Assembly: GCF_002086485.1 (NCBI RefSeq)
Contig: NZ_MVHF01000008.1
Coordinates: 124,001-188,000 of the forward strand
Origin: Mycobacterium aquaticum
Lineage (GTDB): Bacteria; Actinomycetota; Actinomycetes; Mycobacteriales; Mycobacteriaceae
Length of the DNA: 64,000 nucleotides
Reading direction: 5' to 3'
A model generated the notes under the pieces. That model was not told the origin of the DNA and did not search any database. It worked only from the letters and a program-made list of their open reading frames with translations. Each line of letters opens with the position of its first letter. The stretch's first letter is position 1. This document shows, piece by piece, positions 24,742-34,702 of this stretch. The translations under genes and the position numbers were made by a program.

Positions 24742-25098
24742 GCGGCGGACACCATGCCTCATCTCGCGCCCATCGGGATCCACGTGCCGTGTTTGGCCCT
24801 GCCGCACCGGCATGGTCCGATAGCATCGGCCCTTTGGTTGCGGTCGAGTAAGCGAGTTTGTCCGGTATCACCGTCGCAAGTGGGGAGACACAGGTGATCC
24901 GATGTGAACGACACGCGCGTCCGGCGCCTGCCGGCACCGCTATGGGCAGTGTCGATCGGTGCGCGCGTGTTGGAAATATCCGTTGGGAGACAGCTGAATT
25001 CGTCTCCGCTCCTCCCGGCGGTGCACGAATCGGCTTGTCACACAACGCTGGTGGCCCGACCGTGATGTCGACAGTGGCGATCCGGGACCGGAGGGCAC
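24742..25098 (+). other. 357-base intergenic region before yrbEA
   Basis: No convincing gene. A short open frame (24858-25109) has no ribosome site and overlaps yrbEA. No GAGAAT/ATTCTC site is present. It could hold an internal mce promoter, but I see no clear -10/-35 pair, so the mce genes may be read from the aldehyde dehydrogenase promoter or from an unrecognised one here. Confidence 0.5.
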
Positions 25099-25896
25099 AT
25101 GGCAGATAGATGGTCGTCGGGCATATCGCTGGGCCGCAGCCTGGCGGGCCCGATGCAGGCAGTCGGAGCATTGTTCTCGATGTCGCTGGACGCGATCCGC
25201 TTCACGTTCCGCCGTCCGTTCCAGGGCCGCGAGTTCCTGGAGCAGTGCTGGTTCATCACCCGGGTGTCGATGGCTCCCACGCTGTTGGTGGCGATCCCGT
25301 TCACGGTCCTGGTGAGTTTCACCCTCAACATCCTGTTGCGTGAACTCGGTGCTGCCGACCTGTCCGGCGCCGGTGCGGCGTTCGGTGCGGTGACCCAGAT
25401 CGGGCCGATGGTCACAGTGTTGATCGTCGCCGGAGCAGGCGCCACGGCGATGTGTGCCGACCTGGGTTCGCGGACCATCCGGGAAGAGATCGACGCCATG
25501 GAGGTGCTCGGGATCAATCCGGTGCAGCGGTTGGTGACCCCGCGAATCCTGGCCTCGGGCCTGGTGGCCCTGCTGCTCAACAGCCTGGTGGTGATCATCG
25601 GAATCCTGGGCGGCTACACGTTTTCGGTGTTCATCCAGGACGTCAACCCGGGTGCGTTCGCGGCCGGGATCACCCTGCTGACGGGTGTGCCCGAAGTGAT
25701 CATCTCGTGCGTCAAGGCAGCGCTGTTCGGTTTGATCGCCGGACTGGTCGCCTGCTACCGCGGGTTGACGATCACCGGCGGTGGCGCCAAGGCGGTGGGG
25801 AACGCGGTCAACGAGACAGTGGTGTACGCATTCATGGCCTTGTTCGTCATCAACGTGGTGGTCACCGCCATCGGTATCCGCATGACGGCGCACTGA
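25099..25896 (+). CDS. yrbEA: YrbE-family permease subunit A of an Mce transporter
   Basis: A 265-residue integral membrane protein with five or six hydrophobic segments, of the MlaE/YrbE family. It forms the inner-membrane channel of Mce lipid importers and docks the Mkl-type ATPase, which is encoded elsewhere in mycobacteria. The conserved EEIDAMEVLGINPVQRLVTP is the cytoplasmic coupling helix region. GGAGGG lies just upstream of the ATG. It begins the eight-gene yrbE-mce operon, in the usual order. Confidence 0.95.
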   Translation: MADRWSSGISLGRSLAGPMQAVGALFSMSLDAIRFTFRRPFQGREFLEQCWFITRVSMAPTLLVAIPFTVLVSFTLNILLRELGAADLSGAGAAFGAVTQIGPMVTVLIVAGAGATAMCADLGSRTIREEIDAMEVLGINPVQRLVTPRILASGLVALLLNSLVVIIGILGGYTFSVFIQDVNPGAFAAGITLLTGVPEVIISCVKAALFGLIAGLVACYRGLTITGGGAKAVGNAVNETVVYAFMALFVINVVVTAIGIRMTAH

Positions 25897-25912
25897 GGCG
25901 GGCAGGGACGCC

Positions 25913-26770
25913 ATGGGGACGTTGACGATTCTGCGGAGCACGTATCCGCGGTTGACCCGCCAGATGAACAAGCCCGTGTCGCTACTTGGGCGCATCGGCG
26001 ATCACACGTTGTTCTACCTCAAGGCCATTGCCGGAACTCCGCATGCGGCGTTGCACTACCGCCATGAGGTGATCCGGCTGATCGCCGAAATCTCCATGGG
26101 CGCGGGCACGTTGGCGATGATCGGCGGCACGGTGGTGATCGTCGGGTTCCTCACCCTGGCCACCGGCGGGACGCTGGCCATCCAGGGCTACTCGTCATTG
26201 GGCAACATCGGCATCGAAGCACTCACCGGATTCTTGGCGGCTTTCATCAATGTGCGCATCGCCGCCCCCGTGGTCGCAGGCATCGGGTTGGCGGCCACCT
26301 TCGGTGCCGGGGTCACCGCGCAGCTGGGGGCGATGCGGATCAACGAGGAGATCGACGCGCTGGAGGCGATGGCGATCCGGCCCGTGGAATACCTGGTCTC
26401 GACGCGCATCGTGGCAGGCATGGTCGCCATCACCCCGCTGTACTCGATCGCGGTCATCCTGTCGTTCTTGGCATCTCAGTTCACCACGGTGGTGTTGCTC
26501 GGCCAGTCGGGCGGCCTGTACGACCACTATTTCTACACCTTCCTGAATCCGATCGACCTGCTGTGGTCGTTCCTTCAAGCGATCCTGATGGCCATCACGA
26601 TCCTGTTGATCCACACCTACTTCGGATACTTCGCCAGCGGCGGCCCGTCGGGTGTCGGTGTCGCCGTGGGCAATGCGGTACGCACCTCGCTGATCATCGT
26701 GGTGTCCGTGACGCTGCTCATCTCACTGGCCATCTACGGCTCCAACGGCAACTTCAACCTGTCGGGATAG
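25913..26770 (+). CDS. yrbEB: YrbE-family permease subunit B of an Mce transporter
   Basis: A 285-residue second permease of the pair. It has the same family core, including NEEIDALEAMAIRPVEYLVS, which matches the coupling region of subunit A, and several membrane-spanning segments. YrbEA and YrbEB form a heterodimer below the six Mce proteins. It starts 16 bases after yrbEA, with a weak GGGA ribosome site. Confidence 0.95.
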   Translation: MGTLTILRSTYPRLTRQMNKPVSLLGRIGDHTLFYLKAIAGTPHAALHYRHEVIRLIAEISMGAGTLAMIGGTVVIVGFLTLATGGTLAIQGYSSLGNIGIEALTGFLAAFINVRIAAPVVAGIGLAATFGAGVTAQLGAMRINEEIDALEAMAIRPVEYLVSTRIVAGMVAITPLYSIAVILSFLASQFTTVVLLGQSGGLYDHYFYTFLNPIDLLWSFLQAILMAITILLIHTYFGYFASGGPSGVGVAVGNAVRTSLIIVVSVTLLISLAIYGSNGNFNLSG

Positions 26771-26779
26771 GGAGAAGAG

Positions 26780-28057
26780 TTGACACAGAACATCGGCCCG
26801 GGCCCGGCGCACCGGTCCGAAACCACCAGTGCGGCAACGCCGGTGGCGGCGCGTCCCGGACGCAGCTTCGGCGTCGGCGGCCACGTCCGCCCGCTGGCCG
26901 GTCTGGCCACCGTGGTGGCCCTGGGCCTGGTGGTGCTCGTGGCCATCGGCATGTTCCGGGGCAGCTTCACCACGACCGAGCCGATCACCCTGATCTCGGA
27001 CCGGGCCGGGCTGGTGATGAACCCCGACGCCAAGGTCAAGATGCGTGGCGTGCAGGTCGGAAAGGTCGCCTCGATCGACTACCGGTCCGACGGCAAAGCT
27101 GTGCTGCATCTGGCGATGGATCCAACGCAGCTGCGCCTCATCCCGCAGGATGTTCAGGCGGACATCGCCTCCACCACAGTGTTCGGCGCCAAGTACGTGC
27201 AACTGGTCGTGCCGCCGAACTCCTCCACCGACACGTTGCGCCCAGGGCATGTGCTGCAGGGGCAGCACGTCACGGTCGAGATCAACACGGTGTTCCAACA
27301 ACTCACCCGGGTGCTGGACAAGATCGACCCGGCCAAGCTCAACGAAACCCTCGGCGCCATGTCGGCGGCCTTCGGTGGCCGGGGCAAGCAGATGGGGCAG
27401 ACGCTGACGGACTTCGAGGCGCTGCTGGCCAAGCTTGAGCCCAGCCTGCCCAACATGTCCCATGACATCGAGTCGATGGCCCCGGTGGCCAATGCCTACG
27501 GCGACGCTGCACCGAACCTCGTGCGCACCGTCGACAACACCAACCGCATCAGCGACAGCATCGTCGACGAGCAGACGAATCTCGATGCGTTCCTGGTCAG
27601 TTCGATCGGCCTGGCCGACGTCGGCAACGACGTCGTCGGCGCCAACCGTCCCGCGCTGACCGATGTGCTGCACCTGCTGGTACCGACGACAGAGCTGCTC
27701 GACAAATACGCGCCCAGCCTCAATTGTGCGCTCGAAGGCATGAACTTCATGCGGTTGCAGCCGCCCCAGATGGATCCGGGTGTGCTGGTCAACGTGGCGT
27801 TCACGCTCGGCATCGAGCGGTACCGGTACCCGCAGAACCTGCCCAAGGTGGCGGCCAAGGGCGGTCCGAACTGCATGGGGTTGCCCTACATCGGGTTCGG
27901 CAACAGGGCGAAGTACCTCGTCACCGACACCAACGCCAATCCCTGGCAGTACGGAAACCAGGGGATCCTGCTCAACTCCGACGGCCTCAAACAGATCCTC
28001 TTCGGCCCGCTGGACGGGCCACCGCGCAACACCGCACAGATCGGACAGCCGGGATGA
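26780..28057 (+). CDS. mceA: Mce-family protein A
   Basis: A 425-residue Mce protein, subunit of the periplasmic hexameric tube that carries lipids from the outer envelope to YrbE. After a polar N-terminus there is one membrane anchor (about residues 41-58). The MCE domain follows (VMNPDAKVKMRGVQVGKV), then a long helical region and a Cys-containing C-terminus. The start is TTG with GGAGAA about 4 bases upstream. The mceB ATG overlaps its stop codon. The lipid substrate of this particular mce set cannot be read from sequence. Confidence 0.94.
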   Translation: MTQNIGPGPAHRSETTSAATPVAARPGRSFGVGGHVRPLAGLATVVALGLVVLVAIGMFRGSFTTTEPITLISDRAGLVMNPDAKVKMRGVQVGKVASIDYRSDGKAVLHLAMDPTQLRLIPQDVQADIASTTVFGAKYVQLVVPPNSSTDTLRPGHVLQGQHVTVEINTVFQQLTRVLDKIDPAKLNETLGAMSAAFGGRGKQMGQTLTDFEALLAKLEPSLPNMSHDIESMAPVANAYGDAAPNLVRTVDNTNRISDSIVDEQTNLDAFLVSSIGLADVGNDVVGANRPALTDVLHLLVPTTELLDKYAPSLNCALEGMNFMRLQPPQMDPGVLVNVAFTLGIERYRYPQNLPKVAAKGGPNCMGLPYIGFGNRAKYLVTDTNANPWQYGNQGILLNSDGLKQILFGPLDGPPRNTAQIGQPG

Positions 28058-29079
28058 CGCGCGGCAGAAGCACTTTCATCAAGTTCGCTGTCTTCGCCGT
28101 GGTGATGGCGGTGCTCACCGCGTTTCTGTTCATGACGTTCTCGCAGTACCGCGGCGGTTCCTACAACACCTATTCGGCGGTGTTCGGCGACGCGTCGCGC
28201 CTGAAAGGCGGTGACACCGTGCGGGTCGCAGGTGTGCGGGTCGGAACGGTGAAAGACGTTTCGCTGCAGCCGGACCGGTCGGTCCGCGTCGAGTTCGAAG
28301 CCGACCGCAACATCGCGCTGACCACCGGAACCAAGGCCGCGGTGCGGTATCTCAACCTCGTCGGTGACCGCTATCTGGAGCTGATGGACAGTCCCGGCTC
28401 GACCAAGTTGCTGCCGGCCGGCTCTCAGATCCCGAAGGACCGCACCGCAAGTGCGCTCGACCTCGACCTGCTGCTGGGCGGCCTGCGTCCGGTGATCCAG
28501 GGCCTCAATCCCCAGGACGTCAACGCGCTGACATCGTCGTTGATCCAGATCCTGCAGGGCCAGGGCGATTCGCTGGACTCGCTGATGAACCGGACCTCGT
28601 CGTTCTCGAACACGTTGGCGGACAACGATCAGGTGATCCAACAGCTGATCGACAATCTCAACACCGTGGTGGGGACGCTCGGCAAGGACGGCGGCAAGTT
28701 CTCCACCACGATCGACCGGCTCGAGCAGTTGGTCAGCGGGCTCTCGCAGGACCGTGATCCGATCGGCACCGCCATCACATCACTGGACAACGGGACCGCG
28801 TCGATCGCGAGCCTGCTCACGCAGGCCCGCCCGCCGCTGAAGGGCAGCGTCGAGCAGCTCAACCGGGTGGCCACCCTTCTCGACGACCAGAAGGCGACGC
28901 TGGACAGTGGGTTGCAGAAAGCTCCCGACAACTACCGCAAGCTTGCGCGGCTGGGCTCATACGGCAGCTGGATCATGTACTACATCTGCGGAATCTCGCT
29001 GCGGGTCACCGATCTGCAGGGCCGCACCGCGGTGTTCCCCATGATCAAACAAGAAGGCGGAAGGTGCGGGGAGCCCTGA
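28054..29079 (+). CDS. mceB: Mce-family protein B
   Basis: A 341-residue Mce protein. The N-terminal anchor is residues 9-28 (KFAVFAVVMAVLTAFLFMTF). The MCE domain core is GDTVRVAGVRVGTVKDV, followed by a long helical, coiled-coil-like stretch (QILQGQGDSLDSLMNRTS and on). The C-terminal YYICG and GGRCGEP carry two cysteines. It overlaps mceA by ATGA and mceC by one base. Confidence 0.94.
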   Translation: MTRGRSTFIKFAVFAVVMAVLTAFLFMTFSQYRGGSYNTYSAVFGDASRLKGGDTVRVAGVRVGTVKDVSLQPDRSVRVEFEADRNIALTTGTKAAVRYLNLVGDRYLELMDSPGSTKLLPAGSQIPKDRTASALDLDLLLGGLRPVIQGLNPQDVNALTSSLIQILQGQGDSLDSLMNRTSSFSNTLADNDQVIQQLIDNLNTVVGTLGKDGGKFSTTIDRLEQLVSGLSQDRDPIGTAITSLDNGTASIASLLTQARPPLKGSVEQLNRVATLLDDQKATLDSGLQKAPDNYRKLARLGSYGSWIMYYICGISLRVTDLQGRTAVFPMIKQEGGRCGEP

Positions 29080-30161
29080 TGCTGAAGTACCGCGAATCGA
29101 ATCTCGTCAAGGCCGGCTTCATCGGCACTGTGCTGATCATTCTCGTCATTGCGGTCGGGCTGCAGCCGGAAAGGTTGCTGCAGTGGGCCACGTCGTTGCG
29201 TCATCAGGCGCTGTTCACCGAGGGCGGCGGCATCGCGGTCGGCAACGACGTCACGTTGTCGGGCATCAAGGTCGGCAAGGTCACCGATGTGTCGCTGCGC
29301 AACGGAGATGCCCTCGTCACCTTCACCACCGACGGCAAGTACCCGCTGGGGTCGCTGACCACAGCGCACATCCGCACCGGCTCGCTGCTGGGCGAGCGCG
29401 TGCTGACCCTGGAGTCCGACGGCAGCGGGACATTGTGTACCACGGACGTGATCCCGACCTCACGCACGTCCTCGCCATACTCCCTGACCGATGCCGTCAG
29501 CGATCTGACGACCAATTCGGCAGGCACCGACACGGCATCGCTGAACCAGTCGCTGGACACCCTTTCGGCGACCATCGACCAACTGGCCCCCCGGCTGGGT
29601 CCCACCTTCGACGGCCTGAGCCGCCTCTCGCGTTCGATCAACAGCCGCAACGAGAGTCTGTCCGCGCTGCTCAAGAGCGCCGGCGACGTCACCACCGTGC
29701 TGGCGCAGCGCAGCGATCAGCTCAACACCCTGATCCTCAACGCCAACGACCTGGTGGGCGTCCTCAACGAACGTCGTGAGGCCATCGTGGACCTGCTGGC
29801 CAATACCGCCGCGGTGTCCCAACAACTCACCGGTTTGGTGGCCGACAACGAGGCACAACTGGCACCGACACTGGAACGGCTCAACCGGGTGACCGCGGTG
29901 CTGGAGAACAACCGGGACAACATCGCCAAGGCGCTGCCCAACATCAAGAAGTTCATGCTGTCGCAGGGCGAAACCCTGGCCAACGGGCCGTATTACAACG
30001 CGTATGTGCCCAATCTGCAACCGGCCCAGCTGATGCAGCCGTTCCTCGACTACGCGTTCGGGTTCCGGCGCGGCGTCAATGCCGGTCAACCACCGGACAA
30101 CGCCGGGCCACGAGCCGAATTGCCGCTGCCGTACAACGGGATTCCGGGAGGGTCACGCTGA
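29079..30161 (+). CDS. mceC: Mce-family protein C
   Basis: A 360-residue Mce protein. The N-terminal anchor is GFIGTVLIILVIAVGL, the MCE domain reads GNDVTLSGIKVGKVTDVSL, and an extended helical region follows. The ATG at 29079 shares its A with the mceB stop (TGATG) and has GGGAG 6 bases upstream; an upstream in-frame GTG is less likely. The C-terminus ends in a short proline-rich tail. Confidence 0.94.
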   Translation: MLKYRESNLVKAGFIGTVLIILVIAVGLQPERLLQWATSLRHQALFTEGGGIAVGNDVTLSGIKVGKVTDVSLRNGDALVTFTTDGKYPLGSLTTAHIRTGSLLGERVLTLESDGSGTLCTTDVIPTSRTSSPYSLTDAVSDLTTNSAGTDTASLNQSLDTLSATIDQLAPRLGPTFDGLSRLSRSINSRNESLSALLKSAGDVTTVLAQRSDQLNTLILNANDLVGVLNERREAIVDLLANTAAVSQQLTGLVADNEAQLAPTLERLNRVTAVLENNRDNIAKALPNIKKFMLSQGETLANGPYYNAYVPNLQPAQLMQPFLDYAFGFRRGVNAGQPPDNAGPRAELPLPYNGIPGGSR

Positions 30162-31636
30162 TGAACCGCAACGGGATGGCGAAGCTCCTGGCGGTGGCGC
30201 TGGTGGCGTTGCTCGTCGTCGGCGCCGGATTCCTGGTCCGTCAGCTGTATTTCGCCCCGAAGACCATATCGGCACTGTTCACGTCGGCAACGGGCATCTA
30301 CCCGGGTGACGACGTGCGGGTGTCCGGAGTCAAGGTGGGCACGATCGCGTCGATCGCACCCGAGGGCACGCAAACCAGGCTGACGCTCAGGGTCGACCGC
30401 GATGTGCCGGTGCCTGCCGACGCCAAGGCTGTGATCGTCGCGCAGAACCTGGTCGCCGCGCGGTACGTGCAACTGGCGCCGGCCTACCGCTCGAGCGGCC
30501 CGACGCTGCCTGACAACGCGGTGATCGGCCTGGACCACACCGCCGTGCCCGTGGAATGGGACCAGGTCAAAGAGCAGCTCATGCGGCTGGCCACGGACCT
30601 GGGTCCCAAGAGCGGGGTCGACGGCACGTCGGTGTCCCGGTTCATCGACAGCGCCGCCAATGCGATGGACGGCAACGGAGACAAGTTGCGCCAGACCATA
30701 ACTCAGCTCTCCGGCGTCGCGCGCATCCTGGCCGAGGGCAGCGGCAACATCGTCGACATCATCAAGAACCTGCAGACATTCGTCACCGCACTGCGCGACA
30801 GCAACGAGCAGGTGGTGTCGTTCCAGAACCGGCTGGCCACCCTCACCAGCGTCATCGACGGCAGCCGGTCCGACCTCGACGCGGCGCTGAAGAACCTGTC
30901 GGTCGCGGTCGTCGAGGTGCAGCGGTTCGTCGCAGGTACCCGCAACCAGACCTCCGAGCAGGTCCAGCGCCTGGCCAACGTGACGCAGAACCTCGTCGAC
31001 CACAAGATCGACGTCGAGAACATCCTGCACATCGCGCCGAACGCGTTCATCAACGGCTACAACATCTACAACCCGGACACCGGCAGCGCGGTGGGCCAGT
31101 TCGTGCTGAACAACTTCTCCAACCCGGTGCAGTTCATCTGCGGCGCAATCGGAGCCGTCGAGAACACGACCGCACCGGAGACCGCAAAACTCTGTTCGCA
31201 GTACATGGGACCGGCCCTGCGGTTGCTGAACTTCAACTACCTGCCGTTCCCGATCTCGCCGTACCTGATGCCGTCGGCCAACCCCGCGAACATCCTCTAT
31301 TCCGAGCCTGGGCTGGCACCCGGCGGCGACGGCGGGGCGCCCACCGCGCCGGAGGCGCCGCCGACGCTCTCGGCGTACAACCCGGGTCCGCCTCCGCCGG
31401 CACCGTATACGGGCAGGCCGCCAGGGACGCCGCCGCCCGGCGCGCAGCAGATGCTGCCCGAAGGGCGTCCTGTCGAGCAGCCCAGCGTGCCGTCCTCCGT
31501 GCGGGACATGCTCACCCCGGCAGGCCCCCCAGACGGTGCCACGACAGGGCCGGCTCCCGGCCCTGCGAACCCGCCGACCGGAGCGCCGCTGCCTGCGGAA
31601 GCGCCGCAACCCGCAGAAGGGACGCCACCAGCATGA
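30161..31636 (+). CDS. mceD: Mce-family protein D
   Basis: A 491-residue Mce protein. Its anchor is AVALVALLVVGAGFLV, its MCE domain GDDVRVSGVKVGTIASI, and a helical region follows. The last 120 residues are rich in Pro and Ala (for example PGPPPPAPYTGRPPGTPPPG), an exported low-complexity tail typical of Mce D-F proteins that may contact the cell wall. The start overlaps mceC (TGATG) and the stop overlaps mceE (ATGA). Confidence 0.94.
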   Translation: MNRNGMAKLLAVALVALLVVGAGFLVRQLYFAPKTISALFTSATGIYPGDDVRVSGVKVGTIASIAPEGTQTRLTLRVDRDVPVPADAKAVIVAQNLVAARYVQLAPAYRSSGPTLPDNAVIGLDHTAVPVEWDQVKEQLMRLATDLGPKSGVDGTSVSRFIDSAANAMDGNGDKLRQTITQLSGVARILAEGSGNIVDIIKNLQTFVTALRDSNEQVVSFQNRLATLTSVIDGSRSDLDAALKNLSVAVVEVQRFVAGTRNQTSEQVQRLANVTQNLVDHKIDVENILHIAPNAFINGYNIYNPDTGSAVGQFVLNNFSNPVQFICGAIGAVENTTAPETAKLCSQYMGPALRLLNFNYLPFPISPYLMPSANPANILYSEPGLAPGGDGGAPTAPEAPPTLSAYNPGPPPPAPYTGRPPGTPPPGAQQMLPEGRPVEQPSVPSSVRDMLTPAGPPDGATTGPAPGPANPPTGAPLPAEAPQPAEGTPPA

Positions 31637-32949
31637 GCAGGGCAAAACCGGTACGGCTGGCGATTGCCGTCGGGTCATGCGTCGCGTTGACCGCGAGCGG
31701 CTGCGCCTTCCAGGGCGTCAACTCGCTGCCGTTGCCGGGTGCGGTCGGGCGAGGCTCCGAAGCCACCGTCTACCACGTCGAAATCGCGAATGTTGCCACG
31801 CTGGAACCGAACTCACCGGTCATGATGAATGATGTCGTGATCGGCAGCGTGCGCTCCCTGGGGGTCAGCAACTGGCACGCCGACGTCGAGTTCTCGGTGC
31901 AGCCGGGCACGGTGATACCCGCCAACGCCATCGCCAGCATCGGGCAGACCAGTCTGCTGGGCTCGATGCACCTGGCCATCAATCCGCCGGTGGGCCAAGC
32001 GCCGGAAGGCAAACTCCCTGCAGGAGCGACCATTCCGTTGAACGACTCGTCGACCTATCCGACCACCGAGCAGACCCTTGGGTCGCTCGCCGCAGTGGTC
32101 AACGGCGGCGGGCTCGGGCAGGTCGGCGATGTCATCCACAACTTCAGTGCCGCGCTGGACGGCCGGGAAGGCGACATCCGTTCACTCATCACGCGACTCG
32201 ACACGTTCGTCGGCACCCTGGATGCCCAGCGGGACAACATCGTCGCGAGCATCCAGGGGCTCAACCGGTTGGCGACGACGTTCGCCGGTCAGCGCGACGT
32301 CATCACCCGGGCACTGGACAAGATTCCACCGGCTCTCGACGTGCTGATCAGGGAACGGCCCCGGCTCACGACGGCATTGCAGAAACTGGGGACGTTCAGC
32401 GACACCGCAAACCGATTCGTCAACGATTCGCAGGCCGACCTGGTCGCGAATCTGAAGAACATGGAACCGGCGTTCAAAGCGCTGGCCGACGTCGGCCCCG
32501 ACCTCGCTGCGGTCCTGGAGTACGCGGTGCACTTCCCGTTCACCCAGAGCTTCATGGACCGGGCCATCCGTGGCGACTACTACAACCTGTTCGCCACCAT
32601 CGACCTCACCGTCCCGCGGCTGAAGCACACCCTGATGTTGGGCACGCGCTGGGCGCAGGAGGATGCGGGACTGGTTCCGGCGCCGGGTGATCCGCAATAT
32701 CTGAACTACACCTACGATCCGCTCAAGACCGGGTTGAACCCGCCACCGCCGGGGGCCTTCCCGCCGGCACCGGACGCGCCGCCGCCCGGCGAAGCGCCGC
32801 CACCACTACCGCCGCCTGCCGCGACCGGACCGATCCTGCCGGTGGCGCCGCCCGCGCCGCTGCCGATCCCCGGTGCCCCGGCTCCGGACACGGCGCCGGC
32901 ACCGGGCACACCGGCTCCGATATTCGCCGGACCTTATGGGGGGCACTGA
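31633..32949 (+). CDS. mceE: Mce-family protein E (lipoprotein)
   Basis: A 438-residue Mce protein. The N-terminus carries a lipoprotein signal with lipobox-like ALTASGC, so Cys24 would be lipidated. The E position of mce operons usually encodes such a lipoprotein. MCE domain residues follow (NSPVMMNDVVIGSVRSL), then the helical region and a Pro-Ala tail (PPPGAFPPAPDAPPPGEAP). It overlaps both neighbours. Confidence 0.94.
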   Translation: MSRAKPVRLAIAVGSCVALTASGCAFQGVNSLPLPGAVGRGSEATVYHVEIANVATLEPNSPVMMNDVVIGSVRSLGVSNWHADVEFSVQPGTVIPANAIASIGQTSLLGSMHLAINPPVGQAPEGKLPAGATIPLNDSSTYPTTEQTLGSLAAVVNGGGLGQVGDVIHNFSAALDGREGDIRSLITRLDTFVGTLDAQRDNIVASIQGLNRLATTFAGQRDVITRALDKIPPALDVLIRERPRLTTALQKLGTFSDTANRFVNDSQADLVANLKNMEPAFKALADVGPDLAAVLEYAVHFPFTQSFMDRAIRGDYYNLFATIDLTVPRLKHTLMLGTRWAQEDAGLVPAPGDPQYLNYTYDPLKTGLNPPPPGAFPPAPDAPPPGEAPPPLPPPAATGPILPVAPPAPLPIPGAPAPDTAPAPGTPAPIFAGPYGGH

Positions 32950-34679
32950 TGCTCACACGTTTCGTCCGTACCCAGCTGGTCCTCTTCACGGTTGCCTCGA
33001 TCGTGGGGGTCGCGGTGATGCTGTTCGCCTACATGCAGGTGCCCACGCTGGTGGGCCTCGGCCGGATCACCGTCAAGGTGGAACTGCCGGCCACCGGGGG
33101 GCTCTATCAGTTCAGCAATGTCACCTACCGTGGCTCCCAGATCGGCAAGGTCACGTCGGTCGATCTGACCGACAAGGGTGCGGTGGCCACGTTGTCACTG
33201 GACCGGTCGCCCAAGGTGCCTGCCGACCTGCAGGCACAGGTCCGCAGCATGTCGGCGGTGGGGGAGCAGTACATCGACCTGCTGCCGCGCACGGACTCAC
33301 CACCCTACCTTCAGGACGGATCGGTTGTCGCCATGTCCGACACCACGATTCCGCAGCAGGTCGGCCCGATGCTCGATCAGCTCAGCGCTCTGGTGGACAC
33401 CATTCCCAAGGACAAGCTGAGCCAGTTGCTCGATGAGTCATTCAACGCGTTCAACGGCACCGGATACGACTTCGGCTCGCTGCTGGATTCGGCGTCGACC
33501 ATCACCCGGGACGCCAACGCGGTTTCGGACCACACACGCACGTTGATCGACGACTCCGGTCCGTTCCTCGACGCGCAAGCCCAGACCACCGATTCGATCC
33601 GGACGTGGGCGGCGAGCCTGGCCGGCGTGACCGATCAGGTTTCCAACAATGACCCGCAGTTCCGGTCGATCTTGCGCAACGGTCCGGGATTCGCCAGCGA
33701 GACATCGCAATTGCTGCAGCAGATCAAGCCGACACTGCCGGTGCTGTTGGCGAACCTGTCCACCTTCGGTCAGATCGCGGTGACCTACAACCCGTCGCTC
33801 GAGCAGATCCTGGTGCTACTGCCGCCGTACGTCGCCCAGATACAGACTTATGCGCCGACCAACAGTCCAACGGGTCTGCCCAACGGCGACTTCTCGCTGG
33901 GCCTCGGCGACCCCCCGGCCTGTACCGTCGGATTCCTTCCGCCGTCAGCATGGCGGTCACCGTCGGATACCTCGGTGATCGACACCCCGGACAACATCTA
34001 TTGCAAGCTCCCGCAGGATTCCCCGATCGGTGTGCGCGGCGCACGTAACTACCCGTGCATGGGACACCCGGGCAAACGGGCGCCGACCGTCGAATTGTGT
34101 GACGATCCAAGGGGATTCCAGCCCCTTGCGCAGCGGCAACACGCGCTCGGCCCCTATCCGATCGACCCGAACCTGGTATCGCAGGGTATTCCGCTGGATC
34201 AGCGGGTGTTGCCCGACAACAACATCTTCGGGCCGCTGGGGGGCACGCCACTGCCGCCCGGAGTTTCCGCGCCGCCTCCCGGCGCCGCGCCGCAGGCGCA
34301 GCCGCCGGCCAGCTTCCCCGGCATGCCCCCGGGTCCGTTGTTGCCCGGTCAGCCGATCTACACCGAGCCTCCGGTGCCGGGGCAACCTGCACCGCCTGCG
34401 CCTGACCCGAATGCGGTTCCGCTGGCCCCTGCGCAGCGTCCCGAGGCCTCCGAGGTCCCGGTGCCGCACGGACCTGCGTTGCCCGGGCCGGAACAACCCG
34501 ACGGCAGCGCCCCGGCCGCAGCACCGAGTGCATTCCACGGCAGCCCAGCGGGCCCGTCGGTGGCGATCGCCAAGTACGACCCGCGCACCGGTCAGTACAT
34601 GGGCAGCGACGGCAAGCTGTACCAGCAGGCCAACCTCGCCACGACACCGAAGTCGTGGCAGGACCTCATGCCCAATTGA
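32949..34679 (+). CDS. mceF: Mce-family protein F
   Basis: A 576-residue Mce protein and last of the operon. The anchor is FTVASIVGVAVMLFAYM, the MCE domain is YRGSQIGKVTSVDL, followed by the helical region. The C-terminal third is Pro-rich and ends in a short structured part (YDPRTGQYMGSDGKLYQQ). Its Cys residues in ACTVGFLPPS, YCKLP and NYPCMGH probably form disulfides. The start overlaps mceE (TGATG). It is convergent with a secreted-protein gene 23 bases away. Confidence 0.94.
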   Translation: MLTRFVRTQLVLFTVASIVGVAVMLFAYMQVPTLVGLGRITVKVELPATGGLYQFSNVTYRGSQIGKVTSVDLTDKGAVATLSLDRSPKVPADLQAQVRSMSAVGEQYIDLLPRTDSPPYLQDGSVVAMSDTTIPQQVGPMLDQLSALVDTIPKDKLSQLLDESFNAFNGTGYDFGSLLDSASTITRDANAVSDHTRTLIDDSGPFLDAQAQTTDSIRTWAASLAGVTDQVSNNDPQFRSILRNGPGFASETSQLLQQIKPTLPVLLANLSTFGQIAVTYNPSLEQILVLLPPYVAQIQTYAPTNSPTGLPNGDFSLGLGDPPACTVGFLPPSAWRSPSDTSVIDTPDNIYCKLPQDSPIGVRGARNYPCMGHPGKRAPTVELCDDPRGFQPLAQRQHALGPYPIDPNLVSQGIPLDQRVLPDNNIFGPLGGTPLPPGVSAPPPGAAPQAQPPASFPGMPPGPLLPGQPIYTEPPVPGQPAPPAPDPNAVPLAPAQRPEASEVPVPHGPALPGPEQPDGSAPAAAPSAFHGSPAGPSVAIAKYDPRTGQYMGSDGKLYQQANLATTPKSWQDLMPN

Positions 34680-34702
34680 TCAGTGGCCGAGCGCTTCTGG
34701 TG

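Noticed and set aside
24858..25109. Small open frame (83 residues) before yrbEA
   Set aside because: No ribosome site, unusual composition and overlap with yrbEA; no similarity recognised.
30556..31632. Long N-terminal extension of the mceE frame over mceD
   Set aside because: The extension is Arg/Gly-rich noise in another frame of mceD; mceE begins with a lipoprotein signal at 31633, overlapping the mceD stop by ATGA.
30086..31678. Antisense open frame (530 residues) opposite mceD
   Set aside because: Shadow of mceD; no family motif, and mceD fits the operon order.
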